NCBI GenBank assembly: GCA_900553025.1
Contig: USBT01000005.1
Coordinates: forward strand, 1 to 57,165
Direction of reading: 5' to 3'
Length of the DNA: 57,165 nucleotides
Source: an uncultured Eubacteriales bacterium
Lineage (GTDB): Bacteria > Bacillota > Clostridia > Peptostreptococcales > Anaerovoracaceae
Positions 16,735 through 25,252 of the stretch are shown here, in pieces (position 1 is the first letter of the stretch; each line of letters opens with the position of its first letter). The notes beneath the pieces are model-generated. The model made no database searches, had not been told where the DNA came from, and saw nothing but the letters and a program-made list of their open reading frames with translations. The position numbers and the translations under genes were made by a program.

Positions 16735-16750
16735 GAACCGTTTTGTGTTC
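16735..16750. promoter_or_regulatory. GAACCG-N6-GTTC palindrome, copy 3 (upstream of kdd2)
   Basis: GAACCGTTTTGTGTTC. Same first six bases and last four bases as the copies at 5134 and 5265. The centre is about 90 bp upstream of the predicted kdd2 start, nearly the same distance as at kal. Confidence 0.55.
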
Positions 16751-16796
16751 AATTGTTATTTTTTAAATTTACTTAGAAAAATTTTGCATTTAAAAA

Positions 16797-16825
16797 TAGA
16801 CAAAAATATTGAAAACTTATATAAT
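16797..16825 (+). promoter_or_regulatory. Predicted kdd2 promoter
   Basis: TAGACA (16797-16802), 17-bp spacer, TATAAT (16820-16825); start ~16832, 48 nt before the ATG. A -12-like TTTTGCAT occurs at 16783-16789 but lacks a -24 GG at the required distance. Confidence 0.55.
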
Positions 16826-16879
16826 GTTACTAAAGTTTGAGAAAAAAATAATTAGTTTATTTTAGAGGAGGAAAAAACT

Positions 16880-17914
16880 ATGCAGAAAAAAGGATGCCCT
16901 TACGGGACTCATCGAGTTATCTCACCTAAAGGAGTTCTACCACAACCGGCAGATGTAATCGACAACACTATGGAAATCTATGATAACGAAGTTTTGATTG
17001 ACGTTAAGACTCTTAACATTGACTCTGCTTCTTTCACAGAAATCGAAAAAAGAGCAGGCGGAGACGTTGAAGAGATTAAGAAGATCATGCTCGGCATCGT
17101 TGAGAAGGCTGGAAAACATAAGAACCCATGGACTGGTTCAGGCGGAATGCTTATCGGTACAGTTAAGGAAATCGGCGAGAACTATGTTGGAGAGCTAAAG
17201 GTTGGCGATAAGATTGCTACTCTTGTTTCACTTTCACTAACTCCACTTGTTATCGATGAAATTTTAGCTGTTAGACCTGACATTGACCAGGTTGACATCA
17301 AGGGAACTGCTATTTTGTTCCAGAGCGGAATATATGCTAAGCTTCCTGAGGATATGCCAGAAGGTCTTGCACTTTCAGCACTTGACGTTGCAGGAGCTCC
17401 TGCTCAGACAGCAAAGCTTGTTAAGCCAGGAAATACTGTTCTTGTTATCGGTGGTGGCGGAAAATCAGGTCTACTTTGCCTATACGAAGCAAAGAAGAGA
17501 GCTGGAGTTACTGGTAAGGTAATCTGCTGTGGTGGTTCACAGAAATCCGAAGATCGTGCTAGAAAGCTTGACCTTGCTGACGAGTACTTCCATCTTGACG
17601 CAACTGATGCTGTAGCAATGTACAATAAGATTATGGAGCTTACAGACGGTGAGCTTTGCGATATCGTAATCAATAACGTAAACATTGAAAATACTGAGAT
17701 GGCTTCAATCCTTGCTTGTAAGGATGGCGGTCTTGTATACTTCTTCTCAATGGCAACAAGCTTCACTAAGGCTGCTCTTGGTGCTGAAGGTGTTGGTAAA
17801 GACGTAGACATGATTATCGGTAACGGATACACTAAGGGCCACGCTGAAATCACTCTTCAAATTTTGAGAGAGCATGAAGGTCTTAGAAATTTATTTAAAG
17901 AGATGTATGCATAG
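16880..17914 (+). CDS. kdd: L-erythro-3,5-diaminohexanoate dehydrogenase, copy 2
   Basis: A 344-aa second Kdd, catalysing the same reaction as the copy at 9363. Conserved: THRVISPKGVLPQPADV, NIDSASFTEIEKRAG, KNPWTGSGGMLIG, Rossmann loop GGGGKSG and GNGYTKGHAE. RBS tagaggaggaaaaa. Codons are strongly biased (GAC, CTT, AAG, GGT), like the kam genes and oppA, and unlike kdd1, suggesting this is the highly expressed, main enzyme. It precedes kamA by 125 bp, so it may be partly co-transcribed with it. Confidence 0.94.
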   Translation: MQKKGCPYGTHRVISPKGVLPQPADVIDNTMEIYDNEVLIDVKTLNIDSASFTEIEKRAGGDVEEIKKIMLGIVEKAGKHKNPWTGSGGMLIGTVKEIGENYVGELKVGDKIATLVSLSLTPLVIDEILAVRPDIDQVDIKGTAILFQSGIYAKLPEDMPEGLALSALDVAGAPAQTAKLVKPGNTVLVIGGGGKSGLLCLYEAKKRAGVTGKVICCGGSQKSEDRARKLDLADEYFHLDATDAVAMYNKIMELTDGELCDIVINNVNIENTEMASILACKDGGLVYFFSMATSFTKAALGAEGVGKDVDMIIGNGYTKGHAEITLQILREHEGLRNLFKEMYA

Positions 17915-17944
17915 TCGCGTAAGCACGTGTATTGTCAACTGAAT

Positions 17945-17997
17945 ATTATCCCTGCCCCTGTGCAATATTTTGCCCCGGGTGGGGAATGTTTTTGAGA
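17945..17997 (+). terminator. Weak GC-rich hairpin between kdd2 and kamA
   Basis: ATTATCCCTGCCCC (from 17945) can pair imperfectly with the GGGTGGGGAAT stretch ending near 17987, followed by GTTTTTG. It could be a leaky terminator or a processing site setting kdd2/kamA stoichiometry. Confidence 0.35.
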
Positions 17998-18039
17998 AAT
18001 AAATTTATAATGATTGAATAATTAAGGAGAAAAGAAATT

Positions 18040-19299
18040 ATGACTGTTAGAAATTGGAAAGATATTCCTTTGTTCAAGGATGTTACTGATGAACAGTGGA
18101 ACGATTGGCATTGGCAGGTTTCACACAGACTATCTACAGTAGAAGATATTTGCAAGGTAGTAAATCTTACAGAACAGGAAAAGGCTGATATCGAAAAAGT
18201 AATGGACGGATTCAGAGTGGGAATCACTCCGTACTATGCATCACTTATGGATCCTGATGATCCTACAGACCCTGTTAGAATGCAGGCTGTACCTACTATT
18301 CTTGAAATGCACAGATCTGAGGCTGATGATGCAGACCCTCTACACGAGGATGCTGACTCTCCAGCTCCAGGACTAACTCACAGATATCCTGACAGAGTTT
18401 TGTTCTTGATTACAGACCAGTGCTCAATGTATTGCAGACACTGCACAAGAAGAAGACTTGCCGGAGAAACTGACGGAGCAAGATCAAGAGAAGATATCGA
18501 TGCATGTATTGCATATATCAAGAGAACTCCTGAAGTAAGAGATGTACTCCTTTCGGGTGGAGACGCACTTCTTGTTGAAGATGACACTCTTGAGTACATC
18601 ATTAGCGAGCTTAGAAAAATTCCTCACGTTGAAATCGTAAGAATCGGATCAAGGGTTCCTGTAGTAATGCCAATGAGGATAACGGACAAATTGGTTAATA
18701 TGCTTAAGAAATATCATCCAATTTGGTTAAACACTCACTTCAACCATCCACAGGAGATGACAGACACTGCAAAGGAAGCCCTTAGAAAGCTTGCTGATGC
18801 AGGTATTCCTCTAGGAAACCAGTCAGTACTTCTAAGGGGTATCAATGACGATAAGACAATCATGATGGACCTTGTTCACGAACTTGCTATGAACAGAGTT
18901 AGACCATACTACATCTATATCTGCGACCTTTCAATCGGCATTGAGCACTTCAGAACTACAATGGCCAAGGGTCTTGAGATTATGGAAGGTCTAAGAGGTC
19001 ATACTTCAGGCTACTGCGTTCCTACATTTGTAATCGACGCGCCAGGTGGTGGTGGTAAGACTCCTGTTATGCCTCAGTACGTAATTTCTCAGACTCCTGA
19101 CAAGGTAATCCTCAGAAATTATGAGGGTGTAATCACTACTTACACTCAGCCTAGACTACCTGATGTTAAATGCAACTTTAACTACAGAAATGGTAAGGAA
19201 GCAGTTAAGGTTTCTGGCGTATCTGCACTTGGAGAAGGCTTGCAGATTAAATCGATGGAACCGGCTCATCTTGCTAGACACGAAAGAAATAAGCACTAG
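18040..19299 (+). CDS. kamA: Lysine 2,3-aminomutase KamA
   Basis: A 419-aa radical SAM/PLP enzyme converting L-lysine to L-beta-lysine, the first step of lysine fermentation. The [4Fe-4S] triad is Cys128-x3-Cys132-x2-Cys135 (DQCSMYCRHC). The PLP lysine is Lys340 in APGGGGKTP. Asp296 (CDLSIGIEHFRT) and Asp333 (VIDAPGGGG) correspond to the aspartates that bind the lysine substrate in the clostridial enzyme, which argues for true KamA rather than an EpmB-type paralogue. RBS aaggagaaaag. Length matches the family. Followed by a terminator-like hairpin before kamB. Confidence 0.95.
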   Translation: MTVRNWKDIPLFKDVTDEQWNDWHWQVSHRLSTVEDICKVVNLTEQEKADIEKVMDGFRVGITPYYASLMDPDDPTDPVRMQAVPTILEMHRSEADDADPLHEDADSPAPGLTHRYPDRVLFLITDQCSMYCRHCTRRRLAGETDGARSREDIDACIAYIKRTPEVRDVLLSGGDALLVEDDTLEYIISELRKIPHVEIVRIGSRVPVVMPMRITDKLVNMLKKYHPIWLNTHFNHPQEMTDTAKEALRKLADAGIPLGNQSVLLRGINDDKTIMMDLVHELAMNRVRPYYIYICDLSIGIEHFRTTMAKGLEIMEGLRGHTSGYCVPTFVIDAPGGGGKTPVMPQYVISQTPDKVILRNYEGVITTYTQPRLPDVKCNFNYRNGKEAVKVSGVSALGEGLQIKSMEPAHLARHERNKH

Positions 19300-19335
19300 T
19301 TCTCAAATTCTACTCAGTGTAAAATAAACTTTAAA

Positions 19336-19373
19336 TGCACCTATGGGGACTTTTGCTCATAGGTGCAATTTTC
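19336..19373 (+). terminator. Hairpin / terminator between kamA and kamB
   Basis: TGCACCTATG (19336-19345) pairs perfectly with CATAGGTGCA (19358-19367), then ATTTTCT. A partial terminator here would lower kamBCDE relative to kamA; no convincing promoter was found between it and kamB. Confidence 0.65.
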
Positions 19374-19424
19374 TAAAATGTTTATCTTAGTCTATTTTAC
19401 AGACGCTATTTAAAAGGAGTTTTT

Positions 19425-20444
19425 ATGGCACTGCTATCTGAGCTTGCAGAAAAATACAATACATTATCAATAGTGGGTATGTCTAAAAATGCCGGTAAAA
19501 CAACAGCATTGAATTATTTGATAGAAGAAGCAATGGATGAGGGCGTGAATATAGGGGTCACATCCACAGGTAGAGACGGCGAAACCCAAGACTTGGTAAC
19601 CGGCACTGAAAAACCGAGAGTATATTTAGATATAGATACACTTGTTGCAGTTCCGGAATTTTTGTATGATTTTGCAGACGCAGGACTTGAGATAATAAGG
19701 AGAACCCCGTATTCTACTGCCATAGGCACTCTGCTCATTTGTAGAGTTCAAGATGCCGGATATGTGCAGATTGCAGGGCCTGTCATCAATGCCGAACAAA
19801 AACTGCTTTGTGAGGAGATGATAGCCGAGGGCTGTGAGCTTGTACTCATAGACGGAGCCATAGATAGAAAGACGATTGCCTCTCCGGACACCTCCGATGC
19901 CATAGTACTTGCAACTGGAGCAGTAATCTCAAGGCGAATGAATAAGATGGTTGAAGAGACGGCACATGTTGTGAACCTATATTCATCGGAAGAACTTGAA
20001 AAAGGCAAATTCAGAGATATAATTGAAGAGTCAAATTACGACGACAAGGTAATGCTTATAAGCGAAGATGGAGAAGTTGATAAACTCGATCTTTTGACAG
20101 GACTTGGTGCCGCAAGGCATATTGACGAGGCTATTGATGATAGCACAAAATATGTATATATCCCGGGGGCATTTACAAATAGCGTAGTTGACGGAATTTC
20201 ACTGAAAAAATTAAAGCAGGTAGAGTTTGTTCTCAAGGATCCTACTAAAATTTTCATAAATTCAATGGATTGGGGAAGACTGAGAAAGAGAGGCTTCTCG
20301 TTATCCGTTCTTAAGAATATAAAAATCGCTTTGATTACCGTAAATCCATGGTCACCATCAGGGTATGCCTTTGATAATAAGCTTCTTCTTGAAGAAATGG
20401 AAAAAGCGATACCAGATATTCCTGTGATAGATGTAAGGATGTAA
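19425..20444 (+). CDS. kamB: Lysine 5,6-aminomutase reactivase subunit KamB
   Basis: A 339-aa protein with an N-terminal P-loop GMSKNAGKT (residues 18-26) and a nucleotide-binding fold. It lies between kamA and kamC in the conserved kamA-B-C-D-E order of lysine fermenters. KamB with KamC is assigned to reactivation of the B12-dependent lysine 5,6-aminomutase after cofactor damage. RBS aaaggagttttt. It is separated from kamC by only 2 bp, so translational coupling is likely. The assignment rests on gene order and P-loop; the biochemical mechanism is known poorly. Confidence 0.85.
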   Translation: MALLSELAEKYNTLSIVGMSKNAGKTTALNYLIEEAMDEGVNIGVTSTGRDGETQDLVTGTEKPRVYLDIDTLVAVPEFLYDFADAGLEIIRRTPYSTAIGTLLICRVQDAGYVQIAGPVINAEQKLLCEEMIAEGCELVLIDGAIDRKTIASPDTSDAIVLATGAVISRRMNKMVEETAHVVNLYSSEELEKGKFRDIIEESNYDDKVMLISEDGEVDKLDLLTGLGAARHIDEAIDDSTKYVYIPGAFTNSVVDGISLKKLKQVEFVLKDPTKIFINSMDWGRLRKRGFSLSVLKNIKIALITVNPWSPSGYAFDNKLLLEEMEKAIPDIPVIDVRM

Positions 20445-20446
20445 AA

Positions 20447-22213
20447 ATGAAAAATGATGCCAATAGAAGACTTGCAAATGTGAAATCAAGATCTGAACTT
20501 GGGCTTGACTATGTGATGCTTCAGCTGGAAATTATGTCCCCACTTGGCAGAAGGACCATGAAGGAAAACAAACCATTTTTCCCAGGGCAGGAAGATAAGC
20601 TTAGAACAGAGCTTGATAATTTAGACAGCTTGATATCCTTTATCAAAGCATATCCGCATTTAAACAACAAAATCCAAGAAGTTTTTATGGAAGTAAAGGA
20701 TTCGCTGAATACTGTTTTGAAGAGTGAAAAAACCACGTTATCAATTGTTGAAATTCACGAAGTGAAATCTTTGCTTCTGCAGATGAGACAGCTTCTTAAG
20801 CTTACCAAAGATAAAGAAGAGGGCGATTATAGGTCAGAATGTGGATGCATCAAGGAGCTGAAACTCAATAAGGCTTCGGATGATACCAATGAGCTTGTAG
20901 AGCAACAGTATGCTAATTCGAGTAAGGCTCAAACCGAAGATGTCGATATTCCAGATATATATTTTCTGGAGGATACTGAGGAATTATTGAATATTCTAGA
21001 CCCGAGGAAGGACAGACTAAATACATTCTATATATATGATGAGTTCAGCTCTACTCTTGCATCATATAGAAAAGAGAAAAGAAATCTTGAACTTAGCATT
21101 AGACGGGCTCAAAAAAGTGCGAGAGAAGATCTGAGAAAATCAGAGGGAATTTGTCTGACACCTAAGTTTGACATTGTTGTTGCAAGATCAAATCCCGATT
21201 TGGAGAAAATCAAGTCTCTTGATATGCTTGAGGAAACTGACCAAGATTATATGAGTATAACCTTTAGACTTAAGGCTACACCCGAAGTCAATGAATATAC
21301 TCAAAAAATTGAGAGTATAAATATTCAAATCGAAGCGGAAGAAGAGCGAATTGCCGAACAACTCTCGAAAAAGATTGCAGAATATTCTGATGTCATGTCG
21401 AATAACTGCAAAATTATGGGGAAACTTGAATTCGACCTTGCAAAAGCGATTTTTTCGATTAAGAGGAGGCTTACAAAGCCTGAAATAGTTGATGAGCATG
21501 TTGTTGAATTTAGCGACGCTAGAAATTTGCAGGTTGAAGGAGTTCTGAATGCAAAGGGAAAAGAATTTTGCCCTATCTCAATTGAGCTTAAGGACGGAGT
21601 TACCTGTATCACTGGAGCCAATATGGGAGGAAAGACCATCTCACTTAAGCTTGTGGGGCAGGTTGCAATCCTCGCGCATTACGGCTTTTTTGTTCCTGCC
21701 AAATCAGCGAAAATCGGACTATCTAATTACATGCATATTTTGATAGGTGATAGCCAGTCCGTCGAAAGAGGTTTGTCATCATTCGGCTCAGAGATGGAGG
21801 AACTGAAACAGATTCTCGATTTCGGTACAGACCGGTCGATGATATTGATTGACGAAATCGCGAGCGGAACTAACCCAGTTGAGGGCTTGGCGTTAACCAA
21901 GTCGATTGTAGACTATCTGATTGTGAAACCGTACATTTCACTAATTACAACGCACTTTGAAACTGTAACTGAAAAGGAAGGCGTTGTGAATATGCAGGTT
22001 AGAGGGCTTTCAGGAGTAGATTTTAATCTTCTCGATAGGGAAATCAAATATGCTAACCGTCGAGATAGAATAAATATAATATCCAAATATATGGATTATA
22101 GACTGCGAAGGGTAGACAAAATAGGAGAAGTGCCAAAGGATGCTCTAAATATTGCTAAAATGCTGGGAATCAGCAAGGAAATAATAGATGGAGCAAAAAA
22201 ATATATTAAGTAA
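20447..22213 (+). CDS. kamC: Lysine 5,6-aminomutase reactivase ATPase KamC (MutS-like)
   Basis: A 588-aa protein with a MutS-type ATPase domain in the C-terminal third. Walker A is GANMGGKT (~388-396), Walker B ILIDEIASGTNPVEG (~465), and the preceding SSFGSEMEELKQIL stretch resembles the MutS signature loop. The N-terminal ~350 residues are largely helical and charged, with coiled-coil potential. There is no mismatch-recognition domain, so it is not a DNA-repair MutS. Its place in kamABCDE supports the reactivase role with KamB. The 3' end is followed at once by the kamD RBS. Confidence 0.88.
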   Translation: MKNDANRRLANVKSRSELGLDYVMLQLEIMSPLGRRTMKENKPFFPGQEDKLRTELDNLDSLISFIKAYPHLNNKIQEVFMEVKDSLNTVLKSEKTTLSIVEIHEVKSLLLQMRQLLKLTKDKEEGDYRSECGCIKELKLNKASDDTNELVEQQYANSSKAQTEDVDIPDIYFLEDTEELLNILDPRKDRLNTFYIYDEFSSTLASYRKEKRNLELSIRRAQKSAREDLRKSEGICLTPKFDIVVARSNPDLEKIKSLDMLEETDQDYMSITFRLKATPEVNEYTQKIESINIQIEAEEERIAEQLSKKIAEYSDVMSNNCKIMGKLEFDLAKAIFSIKRRLTKPEIVDEHVVEFSDARNLQVEGVLNAKGKEFCPISIELKDGVTCITGANMGGKTISLKLVGQVAILAHYGFFVPAKSAKIGLSNYMHILIGDSQSVERGLSSFGSEMEELKQILDFGTDRSMILIDEIASGTNPVEGLALTKSIVDYLIVKPYISLITTHFETVTEKEGVVNMQVRGLSGVDFNLLDREIKYANRRDRINIISKYMDYRLRRVDKIGEVPKDALNIAKMLGISKEIIDGAKKYIK

Positions 22214-22223
22214 GGAGAAAAAA

Positions 22224-23777
22224 ATGGAAAGCAAACTAAATCTTGATTTTAAGGTTGTTGAAAGTGCAAGAAATCATGCAAAAAACATTGCAAAAGACAT
22301 GCAAGACTTTATTGCAAGACACACTACTGTGTCAACTGAAAGAACAATCTTAAGGCTTTTGGGAGTCGACGGAGTGGACGATGTTGATACTCCGCTACCA
22401 AATGTAGTTGTTGATCACATCAAGGATGCGGGTGCACTTGCTACAGGTGTTGCATATTGGATGGGTAATGCTATTATTCAAACTGGCAAGGAGCCTCAGG
22501 AGATTGCAGAGGAAATTTCGCAAGGAAAGCTTGAGATTACCAAGCTTCCTACAAGCAGCATGGAAGAAGCATCAGAAGCACTCAAACCTTCAATCAAAAA
22601 AACCTTTGAGAGAATTGACGCTCAGAAAGCAAAAAGACTGGAGTATCTGAATACAATTGGCTCAGGTCCGGAACCATATCTATATGTTATCGTAGCTACA
22701 GGTAATATATACGAGGACGTGGTACAGGCTCAGGCTGCTGCAAGACAGGGCGCAGATATTATCGCTGTAATCAGAACGACAGCACAGTCTCTACTTGACT
22801 ATGTACCATTTGGACCTACGACAGAGGGCTTCGGCGGGACATATGCTACACAGGAAAACTTTAGAATCATGAGAAAAGCGCTTGATGAGGTAGGAGAAGA
22901 AGTAGGAAGATATATCAGACTTTGTAACTATTCATCGGGAATGTGCATGCCTGAGATTGCCGCAATGGGCGCTCTTGAAAGACTGGATGTAATGCTCAAC
23001 GACGCTATCTACGGTATTTTGTTCAGAGATATCAACATGCAGAGAACTCTAGTTGACCAATTTATGTCAAGGGTTATTATCGGATACTGCGGTATCATAT
23101 TTAACTCAGGTGAGGACAACTATTTGACAACAGACGATGCTATTGAAGCTGCACACACGGTAACAGCTTCTCAGTTCATCAACGAACAGTTTGCTGTACT
23201 TGCTAATATCCCAGAAAATCAGATGGGTCTTGGTCACGCATTTGAGATGGACCCTAAGACTGAGGACGGATTCCTGCTCGAGCTTTCTCAGGCTATTATG
23301 GCAAGAGAAATCTTCCCTAACGCAAGACTTAAGTACATGCCTCCTACAAAGTTTATGACAGGAAATATTTTCATGGGTCACATTCAGGATGCTCTATTTA
23401 ACCTTGTAGCAATCTGGTCAAAGCAGTCACTTCTTTTGCAGGGAATGTTGACAGAGGCGATTCATACACCACATATGCACGATAGATATCTTTCTATTGA
23501 AAATGCTCAGTATATATTCAACAACTGCAAGCACATCGGTGAAGAGGTTGAATTCAAGAAGGATGGTATCATCCAGAAGAGAGCACAGGATGTACTTAAG
23601 AAGGCAGACATTCTTTTGGCTGAGGTTGAGGAAGAAGGACTGTTTACCACAATTGAAAAAGGTAAGTTCGGTGGAGTTAAGCGTCCAAAGGACGGCGGAC
23701 ACGGTCTTGAAGGCGTAACTACGATTGGAGAGAATTACTTTAATCCATTCGTTAAGCTTTTCATGGATCATGAGTAA
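22224..23777 (+). CDS. kamD: D-lysine 5,6-aminomutase alpha subunit KamD
   Basis: A 517-aa large subunit of the adenosylcobalamin- and PLP-dependent 5,6-aminomutase, which converts L-beta-lysine to 3,5-diaminohexanoate. It has the TIM-barrel body typical of the family (SAQSLLDYVPFGPTTEGFGGTYATQENF, RYIRLCNYSSGMCMPEIA, AGALATGVAYWMGNAIIQTGKEP-like N-terminal region). ATG 22224 is chosen because taaggag lies 6-7 nt upstream and homology begins there; an in-frame ATG at 22188 lies inside kamC. The cobalamin-binding residues are on the partner KamE, 14 bp downstream. Confidence 0.94.
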   Translation: MESKLNLDFKVVESARNHAKNIAKDMQDFIARHTTVSTERTILRLLGVDGVDDVDTPLPNVVVDHIKDAGALATGVAYWMGNAIIQTGKEPQEIAEEISQGKLEITKLPTSSMEEASEALKPSIKKTFERIDAQKAKRLEYLNTIGSGPEPYLYVIVATGNIYEDVVQAQAAARQGADIIAVIRTTAQSLLDYVPFGPTTEGFGGTYATQENFRIMRKALDEVGEEVGRYIRLCNYSSGMCMPEIAAMGALERLDVMLNDAIYGILFRDINMQRTLVDQFMSRVIIGYCGIIFNSGEDNYLTTDDAIEAAHTVTASQFINEQFAVLANIPENQMGLGHAFEMDPKTEDGFLLELSQAIMAREIFPNARLKYMPPTKFMTGNIFMGHIQDALFNLVAIWSKQSLLLQGMLTEAIHTPHMHDRYLSIENAQYIFNNCKHIGEEVEFKKDGIIQKRAQDVLKKADILLAEVEEEGLFTTIEKGKFGGVKRPKDGGHGLEGVTTIGENYFNPFVKLFMDHE

Positions 23778-23791
23778 GGAGGGAGTTTAAA

Positions 23792-24586
23792 ATGTCAGAG
23801 AACAAAACAGTATTAACAGCAGCTGATCTAACAAAAGTAAAACCTTATGGTGATACTTTAAATGATGGTAAAGTTGAGATGGCATTTACTCTTCCGGTAC
23901 CTTATGGTGAGGAAGCAGAAGAGTGCGCAAAGCAGTATGTAAAGAAGCTAGGCTTTGACGAGCCTAACGTAACATATTACCACGAGCTTGCTCCTGGATA
24001 TACTTTCTTTGTAGTGTATGGCTCTGCTCAGCAGACTATTGACTTTACAGCTATCAATGTTCCAAAGGTTGAGGGTAATGTACTTGATAGGGTTGAGTGC
24101 GGAGAATGGATTGGAGATAACATCGGCAGAGATATCGTCGTGGTTGGAGCTTCAATCGAGTCAGACGCACATACTGTAGGTATTGACGCTATCATTCAGA
24201 TGAAGGGATTCCATGGACATTTCGGACTTGAGAGATTTAAGCATGTCGTAGCATACAACATGGGTTCACAGGTTCCTTGCGAACAGTTGATTGCCAAGGC
24301 CAAAGAAGTAAATGCAGATGCAATCCTCGTATCACAGACTGTAACTCAGAAGGATATTCACATCAAGAACCTTACAAAGATGATAGAGCTTATCGAAGCC
24401 GAGGGTCTGCGTGAAAAGACAATTCTCATTTGTGGTGGTCCAAGAATTTCACATGAGCTTGCTCAGGAGCTTGGTTATGATGCAGGCTTCGGACCAGGTA
24501 AATATGCAGAGCACGTAATGAGCTATGTAATGCAGGAAGTTCAGAAAAGAGGCTGGGAGAAGAAAGCCAATATAGAAGATAGATAA
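23792..24586 (+). CDS. kamE: D-lysine 5,6-aminomutase beta subunit KamE
   Basis: A 264-aa cobalamin-binding subunit. The base-off B12 motif is D125-A-H127-T-V-G130 (DxHxxG), with SQTVTQKDIH and LICGGPRISHELA completing the Rossmann B12 site. Lys138, 11 residues after the cobalt-ligating histidine, matches the spacing of the PLP-binding lysine in the characterised clostridial enzyme (His133/Lys144). The N-terminal ~100 residues form the dimerisation domain. RBS aaggagggag. Last gene of kamABCDE; kce and the CoA-transferase that usually follow are not here. Confidence 0.95.
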   Translation: MSENKTVLTAADLTKVKPYGDTLNDGKVEMAFTLPVPYGEEAEECAKQYVKKLGFDEPNVTYYHELAPGYTFFVVYGSAQQTIDFTAINVPKVEGNVLDRVECGEWIGDNIGRDIVVVGASIESDAHTVGIDAIIQMKGFHGHFGLERFKHVVAYNMGSQVPCEQLIAKAKEVNADAILVSQTVTQKDIHIKNLTKMIELIEAEGLREKTILICGGPRISHELAQELGYDAGFGPGKYAEHVMSYVMQEVQKRGWEKKANIEDR

Positions 24587-24635
24587 TGTTTTCTAAGAAG
24601 GCTATTCAACAAAATAGACTCATTTTATAAATATA

Positions 24636-24727
24636 AAACCGTTATAGCGATTGTTTTGTCGATATATCTATGTTGCCGAAGTTTTTGGCGCAAAATAGAT
24701 ATGGGAATCTAAGCGTTATAGCGGTTT
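24636..24727. repeat. Nested hairpin element after kamE
   Basis: Three concentric inverted repeats. Outer 14-bp AAACCGTTATAGCG (24636-24649) with CGTTATAGCGGTTT (24714-24727), two G-U wobbles. Middle ATATCTAT (24664-24671) with ATAGATAT (24695-24702). Inner GCC (24675-24677) with GGC (24687-24689). A T-rich tail follows. It could be an elaborate terminator, a structured RNA or a MITE-like palindromic repeat; other copies were not seen in the window. Confidence 0.55.
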
Positions 24728-24772
24728 TGTTTATAAGAATATTTTAAATACAAAGATGTAAAGGAGAAAACA

Positions 24773-25237
24773 ATGCGTAGACAAGACCGTGAGATGAAAA
24801 ACATAGAAGATATAATTAATACTATGAAAAAATGTGAGGTTTGCAGACTTGCGATAAATGGGGACAATGGTTATCCTTATATTATTCCGCTAAACTTTGG
24901 ACTTGACACCGAAGGGGATAAAATAAGAATTATATTTCACTCTGCCAATGAGGGTAAAAAGATAGAATTATTCACAAAAGATAATAGAGCATCATTTGAG
25001 ATGGACTATGGACATGATATTGAGTATTCTGAAGAAAAGGGTTATTGCACAGCTCACTTTGAATCTGTTATAGGACAAGGGAAAATTAGGATTCTCGAAT
25101 ATAGCGAAAAAGAAGCAGCACTTGATAAATTGATGGCTCAATATCATCCGGAAGGTTTTCACTACAATAAGGCTGCAATTCCAAGGACATTAGTATATTG
25201 CCTAGAGGTCGAATCAATTACGGGCAAAACAAAATAG
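24773..25237 (+). CDS. Pyridoxamine 5'-phosphate oxidase-fold flavoprotein (NimA-like)
   Basis: A 154-aa split-barrel flavin-binding protein. Family marks: CEVCRLAINGDNGYPYIIPLNFG at the N-terminus, the IIFHSANEGKKIELFTKDNRASFEM core and YHPEGFHYNKAAIPRTLVYCLEVESITGK at the end, as in the nitroimidazole-resistance NimA group. It probably binds FMN and reduces a small substrate; the substrate is unknown. RBS aaaggagaaaaca. Monocistronic, convergent with the GntR gene, and their stop codons lie in one shared palindrome. Confidence 0.82.
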   Translation: MRRQDREMKNIEDIINTMKKCEVCRLAINGDNGYPYIIPLNFGLDTEGDKIRIIFHSANEGKKIELFTKDNRASFEMDYGHDIEYSEEKGYCTAHFESVIGQGKIRILEYSEKEAALDKLMAQYHPEGFHYNKAAIPRTLVYCLEVESITGKTK

Positions 25238-25252
25238 CCTGCAAGCAGGCTA
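25235..25252. terminator. Palindrome holding both convergent stop codons
   Basis: TAGCCTGC (25235-25242) pairs with GCAGGCTA (25245-25252). The TAG at 25235-25237 ends the upstream gene and the CTA at 25250-25252 is the TAG stop of the minus-strand GntR gene. The A-rich left flank makes it plausible as a compact bidirectional terminator. Confidence 0.6.

Noticed and set aside
16770..16790. Possible sigma-54 promoter upstream of kdd2 (TTTTGCAT as -12)
   Set aside because: The -24 position reads TTAGAA with no GG at the required 10-nt distance, while a good TAGACA-N17-TATAAT is present just downstream.
20447..22213. DNA mismatch repair MutS
   Set aside because: It has the MutS ATPase but no mismatch-recognition or clamp domains, and lies in kamABCDE order, fitting KamC.
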